64,000 nucleotides of DNA from Actinomycetales bacterium (GTDB lineage Bacteria; Actinomycetota; Actinomycetes; Actinomycetales; Dermatophilaceae), in assembly GCA_016710645.1 (NCBI GenBank), contig JADJVI010000022.1, positions 1 to 64,000 on the forward strand, read 5' to 3'. Each line of letters begins with the position of its first letter. Positions within the stretch are counted from its first letter, which is position 1. Shown here in pieces: positions 34,033-42,583 of the stretch. The position numbers were made by a program, and so were the translations under genes. The notes under the pieces were generated by a model, which saw only the letters and a list, made by a program, of their open reading frames with translations, made no database searches and had not been told where the DNA came from.

Positions 34033-36519
34033 TCAGATTTCGACGCGGACGACGGGGGTGCGGGGCGACCAGGGCGCCCGGCCGAGCGAGCGCATCGCCG
34101 CGGCACCAAACCCAGAGGTATGCCGTCCCGCCGCACCACCGGTCGTGTCGACCCCAGAGGTATGCCGTCCCGCCGCACCACCGGTCGTGTCGACCCCAGA
34201 GGTATGCCGTCCCGCCGCACCACCCGGAGAGCCCACGGTGCGGCTAGTCACCCAGAGGGCGCGACCGGCCGCGTCCGAGAGCACCTCGTCAAAACCGGGC
34301 TCCCCCACCGCCGAACCCATGACCTCCGCCACGTGCGTCAGCGACTCGGCCAGGTAAATCGAGCGCAAGGTCGGGGCCGACCCACCGACCAGATCACCGA
34401 AACACCCCGGCAGCCCAAGGATGAGGAACCGGGTGACCGAACCAGACAGGTCGTCGACTTCGCGTTCGGCAACCTTCAGGTGCAGTCCTTCACCACGGCC
34501 CTCGCCGGCCAGCGCCACTGCCGGCCGCACCGACTCGGACACGGTCCGCAGCGCATCGGCAGTCGAGGCGCACGGCGAGGGCACCAGCCCCCACCGCCGG
34601 ATGAACGCCGAGCATTGCGCCAGCGCCTGCGGGTGCGAATAGACCGGCGCTCCGTGCAGCTCGTCGAGCCGTAGGTCCTCGCGGATGTAGGCGTCGATAC
34701 GGACGGCCACGTCGATGACTCCGCCGGCGGTGAGGTCACCGGCATACCGCAGGAGGGCGTCGGCCGACCGGCTGACCAGTCCCGAGGAGGAGGACGTGAT
34801 CGGCAGGACCGCGACCCCACCAGCCGCCACGGACCCCAGCACTTGGTCGAAGGAGTCGACCGGCACGAGGCGGGCGGACGGCATACCGAGGTCTGTGGCC
34901 AGGTGCGCGGCGGCGACCTCCGAGAAGGTGCCGGCCGGGCCAAGATAGGTGACTCGATCGGTGGGCGTCACGAGGGGGAGGGACAGCCCACGCGGCCAGC
35001 GGAAGGCGTCGCCGACCCGCCGCCGCAACTGCTCGACCATGTCGTCGACGTCGCGGTCGACGCGCACTTCGACCCGCACGACGACCGAGCGCTGTCCGGT
35101 TCGGACGACTTCGGAGACCAACTCGCTGTGCCCGATGCCCGGCACCGGCGCGACGACCTCGGCGACTCCCGAGCCGGCCACCGACTCCGGCACGAGGAAG
35201 CGCACGTCCCGTCGCAGGTAGGCCAGCCACGAGGACAGCTCCCGGTCGAGGTCGTCACCGACGACAAGATCGACGTGCCCCAACGAGAAGACCGTGCGCC
35301 GGACCTTGCCGCCCAGGCCCAGTCGGGCGGCGTTCTGCGCGCCCGGACCGTCGAGCAGGGCCGCCCGGCCGCGGCGCCCGACGAGCACCTCGTCGATCGT
35401 CACCTCGACCGGGTCGACCTCGACAATGCGCCCCACCCGGATCGCGTCGGCCCGCCCGAGCGGACGGATCCCGACGAGCTGGCCGGTGCGCTGATGGTGG
35501 GCCAGTTGCAGTCGCTTCGACTGGGCCGCGACCACCGCCGCCGCCGCCGTTCCGCGGACGGTGTCGAAGAGCGCGCCGCTGAACCGCTCCCGGATCGCGG
35601 CAATCCGCGCCTCGACGACCGCCGGGTCACCCACTGCAGCCCCCGCGGCGACATCACCCGCGACCGCCTCGGCCGCTCGCTGCAGCGCCGCCGACGCGCC
35701 CGGTCCGTCGAGCACGGTCTGGATCGCCGCGACGGTCGGCTGCTGGGCCTCGTCGAGCACCCGGACGGCCAACCCAAAGAGCGTCTCGAAGAGCGGTGTC
35801 CGCGCCGCCCACACGTCGTCATGCAGATCGAGCCCCGAGGACACGACCGCCCCGGCAAAGCCGAGCAGCGCCTGGTGCGCCAACGCCTGCACGACCGTCA
35901 TCGACGCGTCGTGCTTGGCCGCCGTCCCGAACTTCACCGTCCCGCCCAGCCCGCGGACCAGCTCGACCAGCCAGCGATGGGCGTTGGGGTGCGGGTCGCC
36001 GGCGGGCACGACGTAGACCGCCTGCCCCTCCAGCTGCCGTGACCCGACGTCGAACAGCGCGTGCATGCCGATCACCGGCCGCTCACCAGCCACCGCCGCG
36101 AGCGCCTCCAGCGGCGCCTGCATCCCCTGCGCGCTCACCAGCACCTGACTCGTATCGGCCAGCCCAGGCACGATCCGCGCGGCCAGCGCCGGCAGGATCC
36201 GCGGCGGCACCGCGAAGCACACCACGGCATACTCGCGCCCGAGGTCCGTCGTGGCACCCGAGGTGAGATCGCGCACCTCACTGAGGGGTATGCCGTCCGC
36301 GCCCCCTTCGGTGACGGCGGCGCTGGCCACCCCGGCGGGATAGCGGGACACCGCCTCGACCAGCCCGGCGGACGCCTCGACGGTGTCGACGAGGGTCACC
36401 GAATCCCAGGACTGCGAGGCGAAGACGTTGTCCGAGAGCCACCGGCCCATGCCGGCCGCAGCGCCGACGACGATGAGGTGACGCGGGCGGGGGTGACGTT
36501 GACGACCCACCGCTCTCAC
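34033..36519 (-). CDS. Prephenate dehydrogenase-prephenate dehydratase fusion
   Basis: 828 residues. N-terminal ~300: a TyrA-like NAD(P)-binding dehydrogenase (IVVGAAAGMGRWL; VVCFAVPP; GMHALFDVG). Middle (~370-510): a region I cannot place. C-terminal ~515-720: a prephenate dehydratase (VTYLGPAGTFSEVAAAHL; YSHPQALAQCSAFI; and SVTRFLILG, the TRF motif with the catalytic Thr). It would convert prephenate towards both tyrosine and phenylalanine. No clear ACT regulatory domain or chorismate mutase is seen. The C-terminal tail carries three 14-residue repeats (AGRHTSGVDTTGGA) encoded by a 42-bp tandem repeat. GTG 36519 is the furthest start. Confidence 0.75.
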   Translation of the reverse strand: MRAVGRQRHPRPRHLIVVGAAAGMGRWLSDNVFASQSWDSVTLVDTVEASAGLVEAVSRYPAGVASAAVTEGGADGIPLSEVRDLTSGATTDLGREYAVVCFAVPPRILPALAARIVPGLADTSQVLVSAQGMQAPLEALAAVAGERPVIGMHALFDVGSRQLEGQAVYVVPAGDPHPNAHRWLVELVRGLGGTVKFGTAAKHDASMTVVQALAHQALLGFAGAVVSSGLDLHDDVWAARTPLFETLFGLAVRVLDEAQQPTVAAIQTVLDGPGASAALQRAAEAVAGDVAAGAAVGDPAVVEARIAAIRERFSGALFDTVRGTAAAAVVAAQSKRLQLAHHQRTGQLVGIRPLGRADAIRVGRIVEVDPVEVTIDEVLVGRRGRAALLDGPGAQNAARLGLGGKVRRTVFSLGHVDLVVGDDLDRELSSWLAYLRRDVRFLVPESVAGSGVAEVVAPVPGIGHSELVSEVVRTGQRSVVVRVEVRVDRDVDDMVEQLRRRVGDAFRWPRGLSLPLVTPTDRVTYLGPAGTFSEVAAAHLATDLGMPSARLVPVDSFDQVLGSVAAGGVAVLPITSSSSGLVSRSADALLRYAGDLTAGGVIDVAVRIDAYIREDLRLDELHGAPVYSHPQALAQCSAFIRRWGLVPSPCASTADALRTVSESVRPAVALAGEGRGEGLHLKVAEREVDDLSGSVTRFLILGLPGCFGDLVGGSAPTLRSIYLAESLTHVAEVMGSAVGEPGFDEVLSDAAGRALWVTSRTVGSPGGAAGRHTSGVDTTGGAAGRHTSGVDTTGGAAGRHTSGFGAAAMRSLGRAPWSPRTPVVRVEI
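34112..34230. repeat. 42-bp tandem repeats, about 2.8 copies, each with the dispersed 10-mer
   Basis: Each unit contains CCCAGAGGTATGCCGTCCCG and continues CCGCACCACCGGTCGTGTCGA; copies of the 10-mer fall at about 34118, 34160 and 34202. The array is in frame near the 3' end of the prephenate enzyme gene, so copy-number change would only lengthen or shorten the tail. Confidence 0.9.
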
Positions 36520-36613
36520 TCCCTTGCCGATCCGTCACGAGGGGCGATGTCGCGCACCTCATCGGGGCTACCATGCTGGCTCGCCCCGCAGGGTATTACC
36601 CTCAGGGCCCATC

Positions 36614-37249
36614 ATGCCGATCAGTCTCACCGTCGCCGCGGCGGCCTTCGCCCTCATCTTCCCGGTCGAGTTCCCCGACAAGACCTTCATCGCGACGCTC
36701 GTGCTGGCGACCCGGTTCCGGCCGCTGCTGGCGTGGATCGGGGTGACAAGCGCCTTCCTGGTCCAGACGACGATCGCCGTGACCGCGGGCGCGCTGCTGA
36801 CCGCGCTGCCGACGCTGCCGGTGCAGATCGCCTCGGCCGTGCTGTTCCTCATCGGCGGGTTCATCCTGCTGCGCGGCGCCTCGCACGCTGTGCAGGAGAG
36901 CCAGGAGGCCGAGGCCGAGTTCACCGAGGTCGCGGCGAGCAAGGGCTCGCGCACCGGCTTCAGCGCGATTGCGACGAGCTTCCTCGTGCTTTTCCTCGCC
37001 GAATGGGGCGACCTGTCCCAGATCCTCACCGCCAACCTCGTGGTGCGTTACGAGGAGCCGCTCTCGGTCGGCATGGGTGCCTTCCTCGCGCTCGCGACGG
37101 TGTCGGGGCTCGCGGCCATGCTCGGCAAGCAGCTGCTCGCGCGGGTGCAGCTCGCGACGATCCGCCGGATCGGCGGCACGGTCTGCCTGCTGCTCGCGAC
37201 GCTCACCATTGTCGGCATCTTCGGTGTCGACGTCCCGATCCTCGGCTGA
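36614..37249 (+). CDS. UPF0016/GDT1-family cation exporter
   Basis: 211 residues, six membrane helices. The family carries two E-x-G-D-[KR]-[TS] motifs; here they read EFPDKT (near residue 19) and EWGDLS (near 130), so the first has Pro for Gly. Family members export Mn2+ or Ca2+. ATG 36614 (MPISLTVAAAAF) is at the usual N-terminus. It diverges from the prephenate enzyme gene. Confidence 0.88.
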   Translation: MPISLTVAAAAFALIFPVEFPDKTFIATLVLATRFRPLLAWIGVTSAFLVQTTIAVTAGALLTALPTLPVQIASAVLFLIGGFILLRGASHAVQESQEAEAEFTEVAASKGSRTGFSAIATSFLVLFLAEWGDLSQILTANLVVRYEEPLSVGMGAFLALATVSGLAAMLGKQLLARVQLATIRRIGGTVCLLLATLTIVGIFGVDVPILG

Positions 37250-37303
37250 GTTGCCCGGCTGAGTTGCCCGGCTGACCCGCCGCCGCGCGCGGGTGGTGAG
37301 CGG

Positions 37304-37343
37304 CACGGCATACCGGAGGATGGACGGCATGAGGTATGCCGTG
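37304..37343. repeat. Inverted pair of the dispersed 10-mer over a start codon
   Basis: Arms CACGGCATACC (37304-37314) and GGTATGCCGTG (37333-37343) enclose the GGAGG site and the ATG at 37329. An mRNA hairpin here would hide the translation start of the oxidoreductase gene. Confidence 0.8.
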
Positions 37344-38231
37344 ACGATCCTTCCCGAGTACCCGTGGCGCGAGGCCGCTCCGCTCTGGCGGGCGGCCGAG
37401 GAGCTGGGCTTCGACTGCGCGCTGACCTATGACCACCTGGTGTGGAGTGGGCTACAGGAGTCGCCGTGGTTCGCCGCGATGCCGACCCTCGCGGCGGCAG
37501 CCGGCGTCACCAACCGGATCGCCCTCGGCACCTTCGTGAGCTCGCCCAACTACCGGCACCCCTACACCTTCGCCCGCGATGTGCTCACCCTGCACGACCT
37601 GACCGGCGGGCGCTTCGTCTGTGGGCTTGGCACCGGAGGCACCCTCGATTCGGGCATCCTCGGCGAGAGCCTCACGACCCGCGAACGGGTCGCGCGGTTC
37701 CACGAATTCGTGCCGCTGCTGGATCGCCTGCTGCGCTCAGATCACGTTGTGGCACAAGGCGATTGGTATGCCGTGCGCGACGCCCGCACGCTGCCCGCAC
37801 CGATCCGCGACGAGGTGCCATTCCTCATCGCCGCCAACGGGCCGAAGTCGCTGCGGCTCGCGGCTGCCTATGGCCAGGGCTGGGTGACGACCGGCGTCGG
37901 CGGGCAGACCCTGGACGAATGGTTCGCCGGGGTGCGCGGGCTCGTCGAGCGGCTGGACGAGGTGTTGGCGAGTGGCGCTCGGTCGGCCGACGCCCCGCCG
38001 TTGCGGCGCTGGCTGTCCCTGGATGCCGGGCCGGTCTTCTCGCTGGAATCGCTGGACGTCTGGGACGAGATGATCGGGCGCGCGAGCGAACTGGGGTTCA
38101 CCGACGTCGTCACGCACTGGCCACGCACCGAAGGCCCGTATGCCGGTCGACTCACGGTTCTCGACCAGGTGGCCGACCGCATCGCCGCCTCCCGCGCCGA
38201 GCCGTCCGACCAGCAACCGCGCCAGCCCTGA
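37329..38231 (+). CDS. LLM-class flavin/F420-dependent oxidoreductase
   Basis: 300 residues of the bacterial luciferase fold (MRYAVTILPEYPWREAAPLWRAAEELGFD; YDHL; GVTNRIALGTFV; GLGTGG). Close relatives are F420-dependent dehydrogenases common in actinobacteria. ATG 37329 is ten bases after GGAGG (37314-37318) and preferred over ATG 37320, which is too close. The ribosome site and start lie inside an inverted pair of the 10-mer. Confidence 0.88.
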   Translation: MRYAVTILPEYPWREAAPLWRAAEELGFDCALTYDHLVWSGLQESPWFAAMPTLAAAAGVTNRIALGTFVSSPNYRHPYTFARDVLTLHDLTGGRFVCGLGTGGTLDSGILGESLTTRERVARFHEFVPLLDRLLRSDHVVAQGDWYAVRDARTLPAPIRDEVPFLIAANGPKSLRLAAAYGQGWVTTGVGGQTLDEWFAGVRGLVERLDEVLASGARSADAPPLRRWLSLDAGPVFSLESLDVWDEMIGRASELGFTDVVTHWPRTEGPYAGRLTVLDQVADRIAASRAEPSDQQPRQP

Positions 38232-38312
38232 CGCCAGCCCTGGAGACAGTCGGGCAGCAGCCCGGACCACAGCCCCGGACGAAGGCCCTCGCACCCCGCC
38301 TGAGGCAGGGGA

Positions 38313-39272
38313 TCAGCGCAGGGTGACCTGACGGCTGAGTAAGCCATTGCGAGCGCGCCGCTCGTCCGAGGTCAAGGCAACGCTCGACTCGATGGCCTCC
38401 CGCATCGGGTTGACCAGCGCCGCGACGGCAGCGCCGAGCGACTCGACCTCCGTCTCGGCATCGACCTCCCACACCGGCACCAGCAGGCCGCTCGCCCGGA
38501 AGGCGCCCAGCAGCCGCGACTCCGGGGTCAGCCGCTGCCGGTCGGCCGCCACCAGGCGAGCCAACCCGTCCGTGGCCGCGTCCTCGTCATCGGGCAGCAC
38601 CCAGCGCACAAACGTCCGCGGACCGAACCGCACCCAGAAGACCGACCGCGAGACGTCCGCAGCGGCTCCACCATCAGCCCCACCGCCAGCAGCGACGACC
38701 CGCCGAGTCGGCACGACCGACTCGTTGGCCCGCTGCAGCGATGCGGTGCTGTCCTCATCGAGCTCGGTGTCGCCCACCCAGAACTCGAACCCCTCGTGCA
38801 CGGTCACCTCCAACGGCGCGCTCACGTCGAGGATGTCCTGCAGCCGTGGACTGTCCGCGGTCGGCGTCGGCACAGCCACGACCGGGTGACCCTCCTCGGC
38901 AGCCGCCGCCAGCAGCCACGCCGCCGCGACGTCCCGGCTGGCATCGCCGCTGGTCGCACCGGACTGCGTGGCCACCATGACCCCGCCGCCCTCGCGGTGC
39001 AGTCCCGGCCACGCCATCGGCAGGACCGTCGCCACGACCGCCTCCTGCGGCAGCGCCGAGACGTCTGCTGCGCTCACCTTCGTGGCGAAACGCACGGCGG
39101 CGGTCGCCGCGGGCAGAAACTCACGCATGGCCACCCAGTCGGTTTCGCCGGGCAAGCCCTCGAAGGGCCGCCGCACGAACGGTGCCGGGGACGGCATACC
39201 GCCGCTTGGTCGTGCCGCGCGCCGCGCGCTGCCAGAAGTTCCGCCCGTATGCCGTCTGCTCGCCTTACCCAT
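38313..39272 (-). CDS. DUF5926 family protein
   Basis: 319 residues: a basic, low-complexity N-terminus (to ~26), then the conserved opening APFVRRPFEGLPGETDWVAMREFLPAATA and a mixed alpha/beta body. This is the actinobacterial DUF5926 family, function unknown; I recall a similar neighbourhood with the ATPase gene that follows. No catalytic motif, signal peptide or membrane helix is evident. Confidence 0.8.
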   Translation of the reverse strand: MGKASRRHTGGTSGSARRAARPSGGMPSPAPFVRRPFEGLPGETDWVAMREFLPAATAAVRFATKVSAADVSALPQEAVVATVLPMAWPGLHREGGGVMVATQSGATSGDASRDVAAAWLLAAAAEEGHPVVAVPTPTADSPRLQDILDVSAPLEVTVHEGFEFWVGDTELDEDSTASLQRANESVVPTRRVVAAGGGADGGAAADVSRSVFWVRFGPRTFVRWVLPDDEDAATDGLARLVAADRQRLTPESRLLGAFRASGLLVPVWEVDAETEVESLGAAVAALVNPMREAIESSVALTSDERRARNGLLSRQVTLR

Positions 39273-39366
39273 GCTGGCACCCTAACGGGCACTCGGCGGG
39301 CGACAACTGTGCCACCCCTGTGCGCGCGCTACGAGGGCGCGCCCGTCGGGAGACGAGCGAGTGAGC

Positions 39367-39810
39367 TCAGTGGCTGCGGCGTCGCGACGGCCCACCGAGG
39401 CAGGCCCAGACCGTGCGGCCGGACTTGTCCTCGGTGACGCCCCACTCGTGGGCGAGGCTGCGGACGATCCGCAGGCCCCGGCCGGAGGTCGACCACACCG
39501 TGACGGGCGCGGGTCGCGGCACCGTCGGACCGCCACCGTCGGACACCTCGACTTCGACGACGCCGCCCTTGGCCTTCCAGCGCACCCGCAACCCGCCATC
39601 GGGCAGCGGGCGGGCGTGCTTGAGCGCGTTCGAGACCAACTCGGCGACGACGATCTCGGCCTCGTCGACAACCGTCGGCGGAACCTCCAACATGCGCAGG
39701 TCCTCGACCATCGTGCGGCGGGCATAGGGCGCGGTTTCGACCACCCAGGGCAACCGCATGGTCCTCGGGGCCTCGGGGTCCAGAGGGCGGATCAGCTCCT
39801 CGACCACCAT
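39367..39810 (-). CDS. Anti-sigma-factor-type ATP-binding protein (RsbW-like)
   Basis: 147 residues with the HATPase fold of serine kinases that bind sigma or anti-anti-sigma factors: N-box VAELVSNALKHAR, G1-like EVSDGGG and G2 TSGRGLRIVRSLAHEWG. Such proteins regulate sporulation or stress sigma factors, and the ECF sigma gene starts 161 bases away on the other strand. That proximity is suggestive only, since RsbW-type proteins normally act on SigB/SigF types. Confidence 0.82.
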   Translation of the reverse strand: MVVEELIRPLDPEAPRTMRLPWVVETAPYARRTMVEDLRMLEVPPTVVDEAEIVVAELVSNALKHARPLPDGGLRVRWKAKGGVVEVEVSDGGGPTVPRPAPVTVWSTSGRGLRIVRSLAHEWGVTEDKSGRTVWACLGGPSRRRSH

Positions 39811-39829
39811 GCCTCCTCAGGCTCCCGGC

Positions 39830-39857
39830 AAGGCATCCAGCGCTGGATTCTTGCCTT
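39830..39857. promoter_or_regulatory. Inverted repeat between the ATPase and sigma-factor genes
   Basis: AAGGCATCCAG / CGCTGGATTCTTGCCTT, with a palindromic CCAGCGCTGG centre and outer AAGGCA / TGCCTT arms, 20 bases before the ATPase start. A possible operator. Confidence 0.3.
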
Positions 39858-39971
39858 TGCAACCACCCTAACCGGGCCTTGGAGGCGAATCGAGAGCCCG
39901 GCCCTGAATGCAAGGCGTCTCACTATCCGAACGTGCCCTCACACGCGTGACGGCCGCGACGTTCCATCACC

Positions 39972-40565
39972 GTGACCTTGCCGCCCTTCCAACTCCTCGT
40001 CGACGCCCACTGGCACGACGTCGCGCGGTTGGCCGCTGCCCTCGCCCCGCCGGGCGAAGCCCAGGACGTCTCCCAGCAGGCGTGGACCCAGGCGTATGCC
40101 GCCTACCCTCGCTTGCGCGGCGCCGACAACCTGCGCTCCTGGCTGCTGACGATCACCCATCGAGCAGCCATGGACGCCCACCGCGCTCGGGCCCGCCGAC
40201 CGGATCCGGTGACTGAGCTGCCCGAGCCCGCTCTCGCGCCGGCCACCTCTGCTGCCGCCGACGTCAGCGCGTCCGCCGAGTCGGATCCCGCACTCTGGGC
40301 CGCCGTCGCCGCTCTGCCGGTACGCCAACGAGAGGCGGTGGCCTTGCGCTATGTCTGCGACCTCGACCACGCCACCGTCGCCGCCGTGCTCACCACCACT
40401 CCGGGGGCCACTCGGCGCCTGGTCAGCGATGGCCTGGCAACCCTGCGACGGGCGCTCGCTCCGACTTCCACCGACCTCGCCCCCTCAACCGCCCACTCAC
40501 CGGCCCATTCTCCGGACTCACCGGCCGACTCACCGGCCGACTCACCTGCCGAGGACCGCTCATGA
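39972..40565 (+). CDS. ECF-type RNA polymerase sigma factor
   Basis: 197 residues from GTG 39972: region 2 (AQDVSQQAWTQAYAAYPRLRGADNLRSWLLTITHRAAMDAHR) and region 4 (AALPVRQREAVALRYVCDLDHATVAAVL..TPGATRRLVSDGLATLRRAL). A disordered Ser/Pro/Asp tail with PADS repeats ends the protein. Its stop overlaps the ogt start (ATGA at 40562), so it is translated with a DNA-repair methyltransferase. No adjacent zinc-finger anti-sigma gene is seen. Confidence 0.9.
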   Translation: MTLPPFQLLVDAHWHDVARLAAALAPPGEAQDVSQQAWTQAYAAYPRLRGADNLRSWLLTITHRAAMDAHRARARRPDPVTELPEPALAPATSAAADVSASAESDPALWAAVAALPVRQREAVALRYVCDLDHATVAAVLTTTPGATRRLVSDGLATLRRALAPTSTDLAPSTAHSPAHSPDSPADSPADSPAEDRS

Positions 40566-41179
40566 CCGATCTCACTGCCCGGCTTCGCTCCACTCTCCCG
40601 GCCGCTGTCGTGCCGCCCACCTTCCCGACCCCCGAGATCGGGTATGCCGTGCACGACACCTCCGTGGGCCGACTGTTATTGGCCCGCCGTGGTGACGACG
40701 GCCCGGTCATCGCCAGCCTCTATCTGCACGAGGCGGCCACGGGCCAGGGGGCGGCCGACGGCCATGACACCGAGGAGACCGCCCTCACCCGGATCGCCCG
40801 GACGACCGGCCCCCGCATCCTGCGGCGCGCGGCGGCCTTCGACAAGGTCCGCCGGGAACTCGACAGTTACCTGGCCGGAGCCCGCCACGACTTCACCGTG
40901 CCGCTGGAGCTCAGTCTCGCCACGGCATACCAGCGGGTGGTTCTGCAGACGCTGGGACGGCGGGTGCCCTACGGCGCGCGGGCAAGCTATGGGGAACTCG
41001 CAGCCTGGACCGACCGACCGAAGGCCGCGCGCGCCGTCGGCACGGCCCTGGGCGCCAATCCGCTGTGCATCCTGCTGCCCTGTCACCGCGTGGTCGGCGC
41101 GTCCGGGGCCCTGACCGGGTATGCCGGTGGGCTGGCTGCCAAGCAAGCCCTCCTGGCGCTGGAGTCCCGCGCCAGCTGA
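40562..41179 (+). CDS. ogt: Methylated-DNA--protein-cysteine methyltransferase
   Basis: 205 residues. The suicidal acceptor Cys lies in ILLPCHRVV; the arginine-finger helix is around ARASYGELAAWTDRPKAARAVGTALGANP. The N-terminal ~85 residues are non-catalytic and family-variable. Repairs O6-alkylguanine directly. Coupled to the sigma factor gene, which suggests that the sigma factor answers to alkylation or another DNA-damaging stress. Confidence 0.92.
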   Translation: MTDLTARLRSTLPAAVVPPTFPTPEIGYAVHDTSVGRLLLARRGDDGPVIASLYLHEAATGQGAADGHDTEETALTRIARTTGPRILRRAAAFDKVRRELDSYLAGARHDFTVPLELSLATAYQRVVLQTLGRRVPYGARASYGELAAWTDRPKAARAVGTALGANPLCILLPCHRVVGASGALTGYAGGLAAKQALLALESRAS

Positions 41180-41260
41180 CCGACGCGTGGCCGTCCCAAC
41201 GCGTGGGACCGTCCGGAGCGCCACCCGTTTCCGCGGTGACGCCCACCCCCGCCCCCCACG

Positions 41261-41314
41261 AGTTTTGGTGTGGCGGATCTGCCTCTATAGCGCCAGATCC
41301 GCCACACCAAAACT
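41261..41314. repeat. 54-bp palindromic element, copy 2
   Basis: AGTTTTGGTGTGGCGGATCTG...CCAGATCCGCCACACCAAAACT around CTCTATAGCG. It lies between convergent ogt and the LacI regulator gene, where it may terminate transcription. Confidence 0.9.
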
Positions 41315-41366
41315 GTGAGAAGAAGGGGTTCTGATCGAACGACACCTGCGCGGTGAAGGCGGTCGG

Positions 41367-42422
41367 TCAGCTCGTCGCGCCAGGTACGAACGCGGGCTGG
41401 AGTAGCACGGTCCGGGGCGGACCGGCATACCCGTCGAGCCGGGAGAGCAGCAGGTCAGCCGCCTCCATCCCGGTGCGGTGGAAGGGCTGCCGCACGGTCG
41501 TGATTCCCAGCGCGTCGGCGAGGTCAGTGCCGTCGTAACCGATCAGCCCGACGTCCGCCGGAAGCTGCCAGCCGGCCGACGTCAGGCCCTGCCACACTCC
41601 CGCCGCGAGCGTGTCGTGGTGGGCGACGATGCAATCCGGGCGCTCGTCCCACCCGCGGATCTCCGCCGCGGCGGCGCGACCACCGGCCAACGAATTGGCG
41701 ACCGGGATGTGCCGGATCGTCGCGTCCGCCGCCGATGCAGCGACCAGCGCATCCCCACAGCCCTGCATCCGCAACTCACCCGCCGTCTGGGTCAGCACGA
41801 CCTCGGGCAGCTCGTGGACGAACGCAATCCGGCGATCGCCTCGCGCCACGAGATGCTCGCCGATCAGCCGGCCACCGGCGACGTCGTCGACGAGCACTCG
41901 GTCGAGGGCTGGATGAATGGTGTCGACGAGCACGGTCGGCAGCCCGCGACGCATGGTGCGCTCGACGACTTCGTCAGACACCGGCAGACCCATGGCGATC
42001 AGCCCGTCGAGCCGGCCGGTCATCGGCAGCGATTCGAGGGTGGGCGACGCGGCGCCGACCGGCGCGCGGCAGTCGAAGACGGCCAGCTCCAGTGCGCTCG
42101 CGGCCAATCCGTCGAACAGTCCCAGCAGCCGCGGGTGATAGGACCCGTATGCCGTGAACGGCGCAATCACGCCGATCCGCCCGACGCCTTGGCGGGCCCG
42201 GCTGACGGCTACGGCCTTGGGCACGAAGTCGAAATGGTCGACAGCTTCGAGGACCTTGGTGCGGGTGGCAGCCGCTACGCGTTCCGGGCGGTTGAGCACG
42301 TGGGACACGGTGGCGATCGAGACGCCGGCGCGGCGGGCCACCTCGTAGATGGTGACCTTGCTGGTCGAGGCTCCTGAGGGGTGGCTGGCGCCCGGTTCGG
42401 CACCCGAACCTGAGGAAGTCAT
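41367..42422 (-). CDS. LacI-family transcriptional regulator
   Basis: 351 residues. HTH and hinge: VTIYEVARRAGVSIATVSHVLNRPERVAAATRTKVLEAV, after a ~20-residue Ser/Gly-rich N-terminus. The ligand-binding part shows PTVLVDT, VDDVAGGRLIGEHL and GLIGYDGTDLADALGITTVRQP, typical of sugar-sensing members. It diverges from the CoA-transferase gene; no sugar-transport genes are next to it, so the effector is unknown. Confidence 0.9.
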   Translation of the reverse strand: MTSSGSGAEPGASHPSGASTSKVTIYEVARRAGVSIATVSHVLNRPERVAAATRTKVLEAVDHFDFVPKAVAVSRARQGVGRIGVIAPFTAYGSYHPRLLGLFDGLAASALELAVFDCRAPVGAASPTLESLPMTGRLDGLIAMGLPVSDEVVERTMRRGLPTVLVDTIHPALDRVLVDDVAGGRLIGEHLVARGDRRIAFVHELPEVVLTQTAGELRMQGCGDALVAASAADATIRHIPVANSLAGGRAAAAEIRGWDERPDCIVAHHDTLAAGVWQGLTSAGWQLPADVGLIGYDGTDLADALGITTVRQPFHRTGMEAADLLLSRLDGYAGPPRTVLLQPAFVPGATS

Positions 42423-42583
42423 GCGGAGTCGTCCTTCTCGTGGGTCGACCGTCGCCCCTGCGCCGACTGAGCCCGTCCGGCAGCCGCGCGGCTCCGGATA
42501 TCTGTCACGCCTCGGCACCACCCCAGTACCCGGCTCGGTCACGGTACACGCCTGACGTGAACCCCATGCGACAGGATGGCGAC

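Noticed and set aside
34112..34230. Possible CRISPR-like array
   Set aside because: Units are contiguous 42-bp tandem repeats without unique spacers, in frame in a coding sequence; no cas genes are present.
36520..36613. Possible yybP-ykoY manganese riboswitch ahead of the UPF0016 gene
   Set aside because: The region has G-rich pairs but I could not find the conserved motif arrangement; too weak to report.
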